Assembly (NCBI GenBank): GCA_021774955.1
Contig: JAJFIN010000388.1
Location: 1-7,781 of the forward strand
Source of the DNA: Alphaproteobacteria bacterium
Lineage (GTDB): Bacteria > Pseudomonadota > Alphaproteobacteria > M2410
Direction of reading: 5' to 3'
Length of the DNA stretch: 7,781 nt
Of the stretch, positions 1-6,191 are shown in pieces (position 1 is the stretch's first letter; every line of letters begins with the position of its first letter). Below the pieces are notes generated by a model. It was not told where the DNA came from, did no database searches, and worked only from the letters and a program-made list of their open reading frames with translations. The translations under genes were made by a program, and so were the position numbers.

Positions 1-109
1 CCACTTGAATGGCAATGGCAGCGCTGATGAGCGCAACCAAGGTAGCAACGCCGAGAATGAGCAAGCGGCGATCTTTGAACAATTGCATCATGGAAGAACG
101 TTTTGCCAT
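1..109 (-). CDS. Membrane-anchored protein, N-terminal fragment (probable DUF4340 subunit of Gld-type ABC operon)
   Basis: Only the first 36 codons are present; the gene runs off the left edge of the window. The visible protein starts MAKRSSMMQLFKDRR, a basic cytoplasmic stretch, followed by a hydrophobic segment (LLILGVATLVALISAAIAI, about residues 16-34) that reads as a single membrane anchor or uncleaved signal. The ATG shares one base with the TGA of the upstream GldG-like gene (TGATG), and a GGAGG lies 6 bases before it, so the start is well supported. In related operons the gene after the GldG-like one usually encodes a DUF4340 protein with exactly this layout: a short basic tail, one helix, and a large extracytoplasmic domain. 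The DUF4340 assignment therefore rests on gene order and N-terminal architecture, not on a domain seen here. Confidence 0.62.
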   Translation of the reverse strand, partial: MAKRSSMMQLFKDRRLLILGVATLVALISAAIAIQV

Positions 110-2100
110 CACCTACCTCCCACCGCTTGGCGTTGGCGACGCATCCGTACACGAAACACCGAAACGCCAATGGCAAAGGTTGCAACCAAAAACGGTAGCA
201 AAACGATATTGATCATCTTGAGCCAAGTTCCCAGGCGGTCGACGTCAGCTCGCAGATTATACTGAATATCTCGCTTTGATTTGCGCATAGCAGCCGCTTC
301 AGCCAGAAGTCTTTGTAGCTCTACACGTTGATCAGCCGTTACAACAACTCCGTCATCCTCCAAGTCACTTGGCGCGGCGCCACCACGGATGGCGTCAACC
401 CGGCGCACAATTTCATCGAGCTTACGATCAAGCTCCTCTGCCTTTGGTAAAAAGGCGATTTCGGCCTTGCGCCGTATGTCCTCAACCCGGGTAAAGGGTC
501 GTTGTGACCGCGACCGCGAGCGCAGTGAAATGAGATCGCTTGAACCCATCAAAGTCTCAATCGCATTGACCACGAAGGTCGCATTGTCAGCCATTTCTTC
601 AGGGATACGCTGTCCAAGAAAGATTTGCACTTGCACCCAAAACCGATCATCAAAAAGATCTGAATCCGCGACGACGATTATATTGGCATCCCGCACGCTT
701 TGGCCGAGATGGTCCGGCAGTGGTTCTTCAATGGCATCGCTACCTTCGTTCACCGCATCGTCGGCACTGTCATCCGCCTCGTCGATATCGGCCGGCGGAC
801 CATCAGGAAAAGCGCTTACGACCGGCCCCGAGATCCGCGCGGCAATGACATGGCGGTCTACATCAGGCTCAAAAGAAATCAGCAATTCATCAGGGGGCGT
901 CTGAAACTTGGCGTCTTGGTAGTCCAACATTTGCGAGTTGGTGCTGGAACTGATGAGGGGCGTGAACATCGTCGACGCGTCTTCGACCGGCGTCACGGCA
1001 CCCGTTGAACCCAGTTGAATGAGCGACAAATCAGCTGTGGCAAGGTCAGACTTATTAAACGCTTCCTCATCAAGCCCAAGCCACAAAACATAATCAATAC
1101 TGGTTGCATCAGATCCCTGGCCATAACCCACCCGGATCGCACTCGATAAGTCGCCGACAATTTTGGCGCTATCAATACTAACCCCCCAAGCCTCCAACAA
1201 AGGCGTGAGTGCATAGGTCGAGTTATCCTTGGCTGGACTTGTCGGTTGACCAAACGCGCCTTGCGACGCTGACGACAATTCTGAATAGGGGTCGGCGAAG
1301 GCTAAAACTTTACCCCCGCGAAGAACAAACTGATCAACAGCGTAAAGTGAGGCTTGCGTTAGGTCAGTCGGATGCGCCAGCAGCAAAACTTCGATTTCCG
1401 GATCGATGCGATCAAAACCGGCCTCAAGGTTTTCAATGTCGAATTGCTCAACTAAGCGCTCGTAAATCATGAACGGTTGAGTTTCCCCCCGCATGGCTGC
1501 CGCCAGACCGCCTGTACCGGTTTCCAATGGCAGCCCCGAAACCACCCCTAAAGTCGGCTGCTCCTCGGTGTTAAGCCGGTATAGCATGGAGGCGATGTCG
1601 TATTCTAAAAACTGCTCGCGCTCGGGCGCGAAGAACGGGATGATTTCACGGCCATCAATAGTATTGACGCCGACCAGACCAAAATAAATGACGTCGCCAG
1701 CACCCGTAGGGGCACCGAGCAACCCGCTGGCCACTGCTTCGTCTTCCGCTTCGGTATAAGGTTCAGGATTGATCACCTCGACCAGCAGTCGACCACCGGC
1801 ATGGTTTGAAAATTCGGACAAGAGGTCTTGAACGCGCTCAGCCAAAACATGGATCTGTTGAAAGTCGACAGCAATTTCTTCGGAATAATAAAGCTTCAAC
1901 GTAATCGGTTCTTCAATCTGCCTGAGTACATTTTTTGTTCCCTGGCTGAGAGTGAACAGACTGTCTTCGGTGAGGTCCAAGCGACTGCTACGGAAAACAA
2001 CGTTCGAAAACACATTGATGGCCAAAAACAAGGCGATCAACAGCACGATGGATAGAGTTGCGATTGTTGAGCGTGACAAAGAGCTCATATTCGTCTTCAC
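109..2100 (-). CDS. GldG-like ABC transporter auxiliary protein
   Basis: 663 residues, matching the ABC_transp_aux/GldG family, the extracytoplasmic partner of Gld-type ABC exporters. Residues 13-34 form an N-terminal membrane helix. Just after it comes the hallmark stretch SRLDLTEDSLFTLSQGTKNV (39-58), which in this family opens the DUF7088-like domain. The middle (about 180-480) holds the auxiliary domain, with alternating beta segments such as IEVLLLAHPTDLT and GGKVLAFADPYSEL. An acidic, probably disordered stretch (433-462, rich in D, E and A) interrupts it. A charged, probably coiled-coil region (545-620) leads to a C-terminal helix (626-648) and a basic tail, so both ends are likely cytoplasmic. 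The start is GTG, overlapping the permease TGA by four bases (GTGA); an ATG four codons in (at 2088) is an alternative. The family is named from gliding Bacteroidetes but is widespread in non-gliding bacteria, so gliding should not be assumed. Substrate unknown. Confidence 0.92.
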   Translation of the reverse strand: MKTNMSSLSRSTIATLSIVLLIALFLAINVFSNVVFRSSRLDLTEDSLFTLSQGTKNVLRQIEEPITLKLYYSEEIAVDFQQIHVLAERVQDLLSEFSNHAGGRLLVEVINPEPYTEAEDEAVASGLLGAPTGAGDVIYFGLVGVNTIDGREIIPFFAPEREQFLEYDIASMLYRLNTEEQPTLGVVSGLPLETGTGGLAAAMRGETQPFMIYERLVEQFDIENLEAGFDRIDPEIEVLLLAHPTDLTQASLYAVDQFVLRGGKVLAFADPYSELSSASQGAFGQPTSPAKDNSTYALTPLLEAWGVSIDSAKIVGDLSSAIRVGYGQGSDATSIDYVLWLGLDEEAFNKSDLATADLSLIQLGSTGAVTPVEDASTMFTPLISSSTNSQMLDYQDAKFQTPPDELLISFEPDVDRHVIAARISGPVVSAFPDGPPADIDEADDSADDAVNEGSDAIEEPLPDHLGQSVRDANIIVVADSDLFDDRFWVQVQIFLGQRIPEEMADNATFVVNAIETLMGSSDLISLRSRSRSQRPFTRVEDIRRKAEIAFLPKAEELDRKLDEIVRRVDAIRGGAAPSDLEDDGVVVTADQRVELQRLLAEAAAMRKSKRDIQYNLRADVDRLGTWLKMINIVLLPFLVATFAIGVSVFRVRMRRQRQAVGGR
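114..120 (-). promoter_or_regulatory. Ribosome binding site for the 1-109 gene
   Basis: On the minus strand GGAGG (120-116) sits 6 bases upstream of the ATG at 109. It lies inside the last codons of the GldG-like gene (encoding Val-Gly-Gly-Arg), which supports the overlapping TGATG start and allows both reinitiation and independent ribosome entry. Confidence 0.7.
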
Positions 2101-2831
2101 CCTGCCTTTTTTTGGTCAAGCACAATTGCATTCACCGTCAGCCAAAGGCTGATCAAAGTGATAAAAAATACGATGTCTCTGAGATCGATTACACCGTCCA
2201 TGATCGCTTCAAAATGGGTCATAAAACTAAAAGACGCGATGGTCGTCACCAAAATCTTAGGCGCCCAACTGCTGAAGAAATCAAGCACCAGCGGCAAACC
2301 ACTGACCGTGAAGAGGAAACAAATCACCACGCTTAAAACAAACGCAATCACTTGATTGCGCGTCAGCGCAGACAAACACGATCCGATCGCCAAATAGCCC
2401 CCAGCCATAAAGAAACTGCCAATGTAAGACGCAAAGATGACACCGTTATCCGGGTCGCCTAAATAGTTCACCGTCAGCCAAATTGGGAAAGTTAGGAACA
2501 GCGCTAGCCCGGTAAAGGCCCACGCCGCCAGGAACTTTCCAGTGACCATTGACCACAGAGGAATGGGCAACGTCATCAGCAGTTCAATGGTTCCCGATTT
2601 TTGCTCCTCAGCCCACAGCCTCATCGAAATCGCCGGGATGAAGAATAAATAAAGCCACGGGTGAAACCCAAAAAACGAACTCAGATCAGCGTTTCCAGCC
2701 TCATAAAAATTACCAACATAAAAAGTAAAGGCACCCATTGAGAATAAGAACAAGACAATAAAAACATAGGCCAATGGCGTGGCAAAATAGCCCACCAATT
2801 CTCGCCGCAAAACCGCAATCATTTGCTTCAT
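2097..2831 (-). CDS. ABC-2 type transporter permease, GldF-like
   Basis: 244 residues, the usual size for a single-domain ABC-2 membrane subunit. Six hydrophobic segments are visible: about 20-40, 57-72, 97-121, 131-155, 160-186 and 217-238. After the second comes MRLWAEEQKSGTIELLMTLP (70-89), the conserved E/R-x-x-G-T-x-E-x-L-x-x-x-P signature of ABC-2 permeases, expected to form the coupling region that meets the ATPase. The protein probably works as a homodimer with the upstream ATPase and contacts the GldG-like subunit. The start ATG overlaps the ATPase stop (ATGA), and the stop overlaps the next start (GTGA), so the three genes should be translated together. The membrane boundaries are my reading of hydrophobicity. 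Assignment as GldF-like rather than another ABC-2 permease rests on the GldG-like neighbour. Confidence 0.93.
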   Translation of the reverse strand: MKQMIAVLRRELVGYFATPLAYVFIVLFLFSMGAFTFYVGNFYEAGNADLSSFFGFHPWLYLFFIPAISMRLWAEEQKSGTIELLMTLPIPLWSMVTGKFLAAWAFTGLALFLTFPIWLTVNYLGDPDNGVIFASYIGSFFMAGGYLAIGSCLSALTRNQVIAFVLSVVICFLFTVSGLPLVLDFFSSWAPKILVTTIASFSFMTHFEAIMDGVIDLRDIVFFITLISLWLTVNAIVLDQKKAG

Positions 2832-3802
2832 GATACTGCTCCCTGCTCACCAGCGTCAGAAGTGGTCAAAGAACGGAACACTTCATCAAGGCGGCCTGCT
2901 TCCGCATAGAGGGATTTTATCGGCCAGTGCTTTTCCGTCGATACGATGGCGACATCGTCAATAAGCAAGGTCTCAGGATCTTTGGGAAACACCGTAATGC
3001 GCTTACTGGCTGCATTCATGGCGACCTCAGAAATGTCACCGGCGCCTTCGATTTCTTTCAAACCTTGGCGGATAAGATCGGCATCGCCGGTGGCTACTTC
3101 AAGTGTCACCGCATTGTGATAGCGCGAGCGCGCGATAAGTTCCGCAGGTGTGCCGTCAGCGACAATTCTTCCCTGATCGATAATGAGCGCGCGCGTACAC
3201 ACCGCTTCAACTTCTTCCAGAATATGCGTCGAGATAATAATCGCTTTTTCTTTGGCCATTGCTGTAATCAGCCTACGGACAGCAAATTTCTGATTGGGGT
3301 CAAGACCATCGGTCGGCTCATCCATGATCAAAACTGGAGGGTTATGCAATATCGCTTGGGCGATCCCGACCCGTCGTTTGAAACCCTTCGACAAAGTATC
3401 GATAGGTTGGTCCAGGACCGATTGGAGTTGTGTCTTGGCGACCGCATCAGCAATGGCTTTATTGGCCGCCTGCTTTTCATAACCACGAACCTGAGCAATA
3501 AAACGCAAAAATTGGCCTGGAGTCATATCCCCATAAGCAGGCGCGCCTTCCGGCAAATAGCCAATATTTTCACGCACTTCGAGCAAATCATCAGAGATTT
3601 CTGCACCACATATCCGTGCCCGCCCGGCACTCGGCGTCAGAAAACCGGTCAGCATCTTCATGGTCGTGGATTTGCCAGCCCCGTTGGGTCCCAGAAACCC
3701 AAGAACTTCTCCCTTGCTGACACTGAAACTCAGACCATCCACCGCACGGAAACCGCCAAAGGATTTACGGAGATGTTCAACCTCAATCAAAACTTGTGAC
3801 AT
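2828..3802 (-). CDS. ABC transporter ATP-binding protein, GldA-like
   Basis: Full-length ABC ATPase of 324 residues counted from the ATG at 3802. In that numbering Walker A is GPNGAGKST (38-46), the Q-loop region reads GYLPEGAP (81-88) with Glu at the usual Gln site (as in several GldA/NatA-type ATPases), the signature is LSKGFKRR (137-144), Walker B is VLIMDEP (157-163) with catalytic Glu162, the D-loop is GLDP (166-169) and the switch histidine is in STH (191-193). About 110 residues follow the core, giving the C-terminal extension typical of ATPases paired with ABC-2 exporters. All catalytic residues are intact, so it should power the downstream permease. A TTG two codons upstream (3808) would give 326 residues; I prefer the ATG, though neither has a clear Shine-Dalgarno. 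It is the first gene of the operon, and its TGA overlaps the permease ATG. Confidence 0.95.
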   Translation of the reverse strand: MSQVLIEVEHLRKSFGGFRAVDGLSFSVSKGEVLGFLGPNGAGKSTTMKMLTGFLTPSAGRARICGAEISDDLLEVRENIGYLPEGAPAYGDMTPGQFLRFIAQVRGYEKQAANKAIADAVAKTQLQSVLDQPIDTLSKGFKRRVGIAQAILHNPPVLIMDEPTDGLDPNQKFAVRRLITAMAKEKAIIISTHILEEVEAVCTRALIIDQGRIVADGTPAELIARSRYHNAVTLEVATGDADLIRQGLKEIEGAGDISEVAMNAASKRITVFPKDPETLLIDDVAIVSTEKHWPIKSLYAEAGRLDEVFRSLTTSDAGEQGAVS

Positions 3803-3854
3803 GGACAACCAATCAAGGGTTTGCGGGTTTTAATTTGGGATGGCAAGAGCCGTT

Positions 3855-3883
3855 TAGATAGGCAAGAACGCGCGCCCTCGCAA
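3855..3883 (-). promoter_or_regulatory. Candidate promoter for the Gld-type ABC operon
   Basis: On the minus strand TTGCGA (3883-3878) and TATCTA (3860-3855) are separated by exactly 17 bases, about 53 bases upstream of the ATPase ATG. The matches to the sigma-70 consensus are only 4/6 and 3/6, so position and spacing are the main support. It may be a chance match. Confidence 0.22.
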
Positions 3884-4038
3884 GTGGTTATTGGTGGCAT
3901 TTTTATAATGTTTCAAAGGTCCGCCTCTGCAGACGCAAGAAAGCAGATGCCCCCTCTACAACCTTGTTGAAACTTCTACCCTTTTTCCTTCTCAAAGTAT
4001 GAAGCCTATGGTCACATACAAACTCAAACGAACCATGT

Positions 4039-4044
4039 GGGAGG
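4039..4044 (+). promoter_or_regulatory. Ribosome binding site for the TDT/SLAC1-type gene
   Basis: GGGAGG lies 12 bases before the GTG at 4057, longer than the optimal spacing. It is the only strong purine-rich element near the start of this frame and supports a start at the GTG rather than at the ATG at 4141, which would remove the N-terminal tail and begin inside the first membrane segment. Confidence 0.5.
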
Positions 4045-4056
4045 TTTCGCGCAGCA

Positions 4057-5031
4057 GTGGACCAAGCCAATTCAAACGATACAAAAAGCGAACCCAAAAG
4101 CTGGATCGTCGATGTTCCCATTCGGGCCTTCGCCTCAACGATGGGCATTCTGGGCCTCGGCTTAGTTTTGCGCAGCGGCGCTGATCTATTGCCGATCTTA
4201 GGTCTTTTCGCCCCGGCAACATTGTGGGCTGGGGGAACTTTATTCGGCGTTCTCACAATGATCCAATCGCTACGTTTTATTCTCTATCCAGATAAAGTGA
4301 GAAAGGATCAAACTGATCTCACCGGCAAAAATCTCTCCTCCTCTTTTTCAATTAGCATCCTTCTCATTGCCGAGGCGGTAAGGCCGATGAACCAAGGAGC
4401 CGCTGTTGCTCTGTGGATCATCGGCGTGACAATTAATGTCATCCTCGCCATTCGCGCCTTGCGCTATTGGCTCCAGCGACCGGTACCCACAGATGAGATC
4501 AACCCAACCTGGTTCTTGCCTGTTGTCGGTAATCTTGTCGCTCCAACCATTGGCGTGCCACTCGGATTACTGGAGCTTTCCTGGTTCATCTTCGGCATCG
4601 GATTGTGTGGATGGATTATGTTGCTGCCGATCGTGATGCGCAGGCTACTCATACAAGACCGCCTACCGGATGTTATTCTGCCCACCATCTATATCGCCAT
4701 CTCGCCACCGGGTCTTGCCGCGTCAGCTCTCTTGGCGTTGGTCGGACCACAGGCAGCGATGCTGGCGATCATCACATTTTCATTTGGACTATTTCTATTT
4801 GCGGTTTTGCTGACACTTCCCATCTTGCCAGCAAAAGGGCCGTTTTATATATCGTGGTGGGCTTACACGTTCCCAGTGCATGCCATGAGCCTGGCATCGC
4901 TCGCGCTCAACAAAAGCAATGCAATATTTCCACCGCAGCCGTTGACTTTAGCGCTGGTCGGCTTATCGATCCTGTTCACATTGCGCGTCGCAGCTATGGC
5001 GGTGATTGCGATCATCAAAGGACGGAAATAG
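4057..5031 (+). CDS. TDT/SLAC1 family anion channel or transporter (TehA-like)
   Basis: 324 residues, close to the roughly 330 of bacterial TehA-type proteins. After a short polar N-terminus the protein is almost entirely hydrophobic, consistent with the ten-helix fold of the tellurite-resistance/dicarboxylate transporter family. Family-like stretches are VPIRAFASTMGILGLGLVLR (20-39, first helix), PTWFLPVVGNLVAPTIG (150-166) and ISWWAYTFPVHAMSLASLAL (265-284). The WWAYTFP motif strongly resembles the late helix of plant SLAC1 channels that carries the gating phenylalanine, so Phe272 may be its counterpart; this is from memory and needs alignment. Known members move chloride, nitrate, sulfite or C4-dicarboxylates, and the substrate cannot be told from sequence here. 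The start is GTG, with ATG 4141 as the alternative. It stands alone, divergent from the ABC operon. Confidence 0.84.
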   Translation: MDQANSNDTKSEPKSWIVDVPIRAFASTMGILGLGLVLRSGADLLPILGLFAPATLWAGGTLFGVLTMIQSLRFILYPDKVRKDQTDLTGKNLSSSFSISILLIAEAVRPMNQGAAVALWIIGVTINVILAIRALRYWLQRPVPTDEINPTWFLPVVGNLVAPTIGVPLGLLELSWFIFGIGLCGWIMLLPIVMRRLLIQDRLPDVILPTIYIAISPPGLAASALLALVGPQAAMLAIITFSFGLFLFAVLLTLPILPAKGPFYISWWAYTFPVHAMSLASLALNKSNAIFPPQPLTLALVGLSILFTLRVAAMAVIAIIKGRK

Positions 5032-5061
5032 CCGAAGGGAGGGGTTTTTGAAAAATTGCGG

Positions 5062-5100
5062 AGGCCCATATCGAAACTCAAACTGATCCAATATGGGCCT
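5062..5100. repeat. Perfect 10-bp inverted repeat (possible hairpin)
   Basis: AGGCCCATAT (5062-5071) is exactly matched by ATATGGGCCT (5091-5100) across a 19-base spacer. It begins 30 bases after the TDT stop codon. On the plus strand no T-run follows, so it is not a standard intrinsic terminator for that gene. On the minus strand CCGCAATTTTT follows, but no minus-strand gene ends here. It might protect the 3' end of the upstream mRNA or assist Rho-dependent termination. Confidence 0.6.
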
Positions 5101-5118
5101 ATCCACAATATGTTGCCA

Positions 5119-5158
5119 AGCCCGCCCCCACACGAAACCCCGGGGGGCTGGGGGGGCT
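5119..5158. repeat. G-rich potential hairpin
   Basis: A C-rich arm (AGCCCGCCCCCA, 5119-5130) faces a G-rich arm (TGGGGGGGCT, 5149-5158), giving about ten pairs with a two-base bulge. The loop contains CCCC directly followed by six G's. The plus strand carries G-runs of six (5142-5147) and seven (5150-5156) separated by CT, which could also form an intramolecular or intermolecular G-quadruplex. It lies 18 bases after the 5062-5100 inverted repeat. No T-tract follows on either strand. Confidence 0.45.
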
Positions 5159-5316
5159 GAGTCAACAAACCGGAGACGCGCAACAGGGACGGTCTTGTCA
5201 ACATCCCTACTGTCGGTTGGCATTGGGGCACCGAAACGACTGAACCTTGACCAAAATGTGTCGAAATCAATCGCTTGTGGATGAATTGCAAAGTTTGAGT
5301 CGCGGTTTTGAAACAA

Positions 5317-5331
5317 ATGACACTTTGTCAT
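5317..5331. promoter_or_regulatory. 15-bp palindrome, possible operator
   Basis: ATGACA-CTT-TGTCAT is a perfect 6-bp dyad around three bases. It lies 82 bp upstream of the DUF2794 ATG, where a dimeric regulator could act on that promoter. No regulator gene is in the window and I cannot assign a family. A 6-bp dyad can arise by chance. Confidence 0.28.
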
Positions 5332-5412
5332 CCCTTCCAAATATACGATCTGGCTTGATTGTGACGGCGGAATACTTGCCTTTTGGACCCAAAAAGCTCA
5401 AACTTAGAGCCA

Positions 5413-5799
5413 ATGGAGGACAGTCAGCCAATAATAAGGTCATCCGTTATCCTCAACGGAGCGAAGTACAGACCCGCCCACAACGCTCGTCCGCGTCCGG
5501 CATCAATTCATTTTGATCGAAGCGAGTTGGATACGATTCTGGCCCTTTATGGCCGCCGGGTCGCTGAGGGGGATTGGCGGGACTACGCCATTGATTTCTT
5601 GAAAGAAACCGCCGTTTTTAGCGTCTTCAGACGGGCCAGTGAAATACCCCTTTACCGCATCGAGAAACGACCAAAGCTGGCTAATCGCCAAGGGGCCTAT
5701 GCGGTGATTTCTGCCAGCGGTCTTATCTTGAAACGCGGACGCGACCTCAGACAGGTTTTGCGCGTTCTTGAAAAGAAAAAATTGCGGCTAGTTGACTAG
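5413..5799 (+). CDS. DUF2794 family protein
   Basis: 128 residues from the ATG at 5413. The core FDRSELDTILALYGRRVAEG, then DWRDYAIDFLKETAVFSVFR, RASEIPLYRIEKRPKLA and YAVISASGLILKRGRDLRQV, is the recognisable signature of DUF2794, a short conserved protein family found mainly in Alphaproteobacteria and of unknown function. No signal peptide or membrane segment is seen; the charged, compact sequence suggests a cytoplasmic protein. The N-terminal 30 residues are polar and variable. A TTG ten codons upstream (5383) would extend it to 138 residues; the ATG fits the family's usual length better, though its Shine-Dalgarno (TTAGAG) is weak. It ends with tandem stops (TAGTAA). It appears monocistronic: the gap before it is long and the gene after it is on the other strand. 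No intrinsic terminator was found after it. Confidence 0.9.
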   Translation: MEDSQPIIRSSVILNGAKYRPAHNARPRPASIHFDRSELDTILALYGRRVAEGDWRDYAIDFLKETAVFSVFRRASEIPLYRIEKRPKLANRQGAYAVISASGLILKRGRDLRQVLRVLEKKKLRLVD

Positions 5800-6191
5800 T
5801 AAAGTCGTTTTCAGATTGACCAATACACCATAGCCCTATCCAATTCATCCAAGAGACCTTGGCGCGGATCGATGGATCCTGGTGGTAAGGATGAGGTTTA
5901 TATCTGACCCTTAGACTTCCCCAGAAAGTGCGTAGCATTTATCAGGGGACCACTCGCAGATCTGTTGAGTACAGAATGTGAAATTTTCAAAAGATTTGTC
6001 AACACACCCTATAACCTCTTACGGAATATTGTGCTGAAAAGCCATTGGACCACAGACAAATGCTGCGCATTTTCTGAGGAAGAAAGAAGAGGGTTAAACG
6101 AAAGCGATCCGTGCAAAAGTCTCCACCCTGAAGAACGAACGTCACAGTAAAACTGTGTTGATCGACAGACTGATATGGACTCAATTAAAAC
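5800..6191. other. Gene-free region between convergent DUF2794 and TPR genes
   Basis: A 392-bp stretch between two convergently transcribed genes. Short open frames of about 60 codons exist on both strands, but they lack a plausible ATG with Shine-Dalgarno and resemble no family. The only structured element I noted is CACAGT-AAA-ACTGTG (6143-6157), a 6-bp stem with a three-base loop, without a T-tract. The region must hold the 3' ends of both genes, but I see no clear terminator. It could contain degraded sequence or a small RNA, though nothing positively shows either. Confidence 0.5.

Larger units (their letters stand above)
3803..4056. other. Divergent intergenic region between the ABC operon and the TDT gene
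   Basis: This 254-bp stretch separates two divergently transcribed units and should carry both promoters. I see no convincing gene in it; short open frames on either strand lack family features. No strong palindrome was found. A weak promoter candidate for the ABC operon is listed separately, and no good -35/-10 pair was found for the plus-strand gene. Confidence 0.6.
5032..5412. other. Gene-free region upstream of the DUF2794 gene
   Basis: A 381-bp stretch with no convincing gene. Open frames crossing it on both strands have irregular composition and no family features, and they overlap the neighbouring genes out of frame. It does contain three structured elements, listed separately: a perfect 10-bp inverted repeat, a G-rich hairpin, and a 15-bp palindrome. 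The promoter of the DUF2794 gene should lie in its right half, but I could not identify clear boxes. Confidence 0.55.

Noticed and set aside
389..904. Plus-strand open frame of 171 codons opposite the GldG-like gene
   Set aside because: Ser/Arg-rich low-complexity translation typical of an antisense shadow, with a well-supported gene on the other strand.
2927..3799. Long plus-strand open frame of 290 codons opposite the ABC ATPase
   Set aside because: It is the exact antisense of an ATPase with all motifs intact; its translation is rich in Arg, Asn and His and has no family features.
4863..5340. Two overlapping minus-strand open frames (142 and 125 codons) across the TDT gene end and the following gap
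   Set aside because: They overlap each other and the TDT coding region, have irregular composition, and show no recognisable domain.
5247..5516. Plus-strand frame of 89 codons running into the DUF2794 gene
   Set aside because: It starts at TTG, overlaps the DUF2794 start in another frame, and has no Shine-Dalgarno or family features.
5997..6002. Perfect minus-strand TTGACA as a promoter
   Set aside because: Spacings of 16-18 bases give only 3/6 matches to a -10 box, and there is no gene downstream.
5965..6150. 61-codon frames on both strands in the 5800-6191 gap
   Set aside because: Such lengths occur by chance; there is no good start context and no similarity I recognise.
6143..6157. CACAGT-AAA-ACTGTG hairpin as a terminator for the TPR or DUF2794 gene
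   Set aside because: The stem is short, not GC-rich, and is followed by no T-run on either strand.
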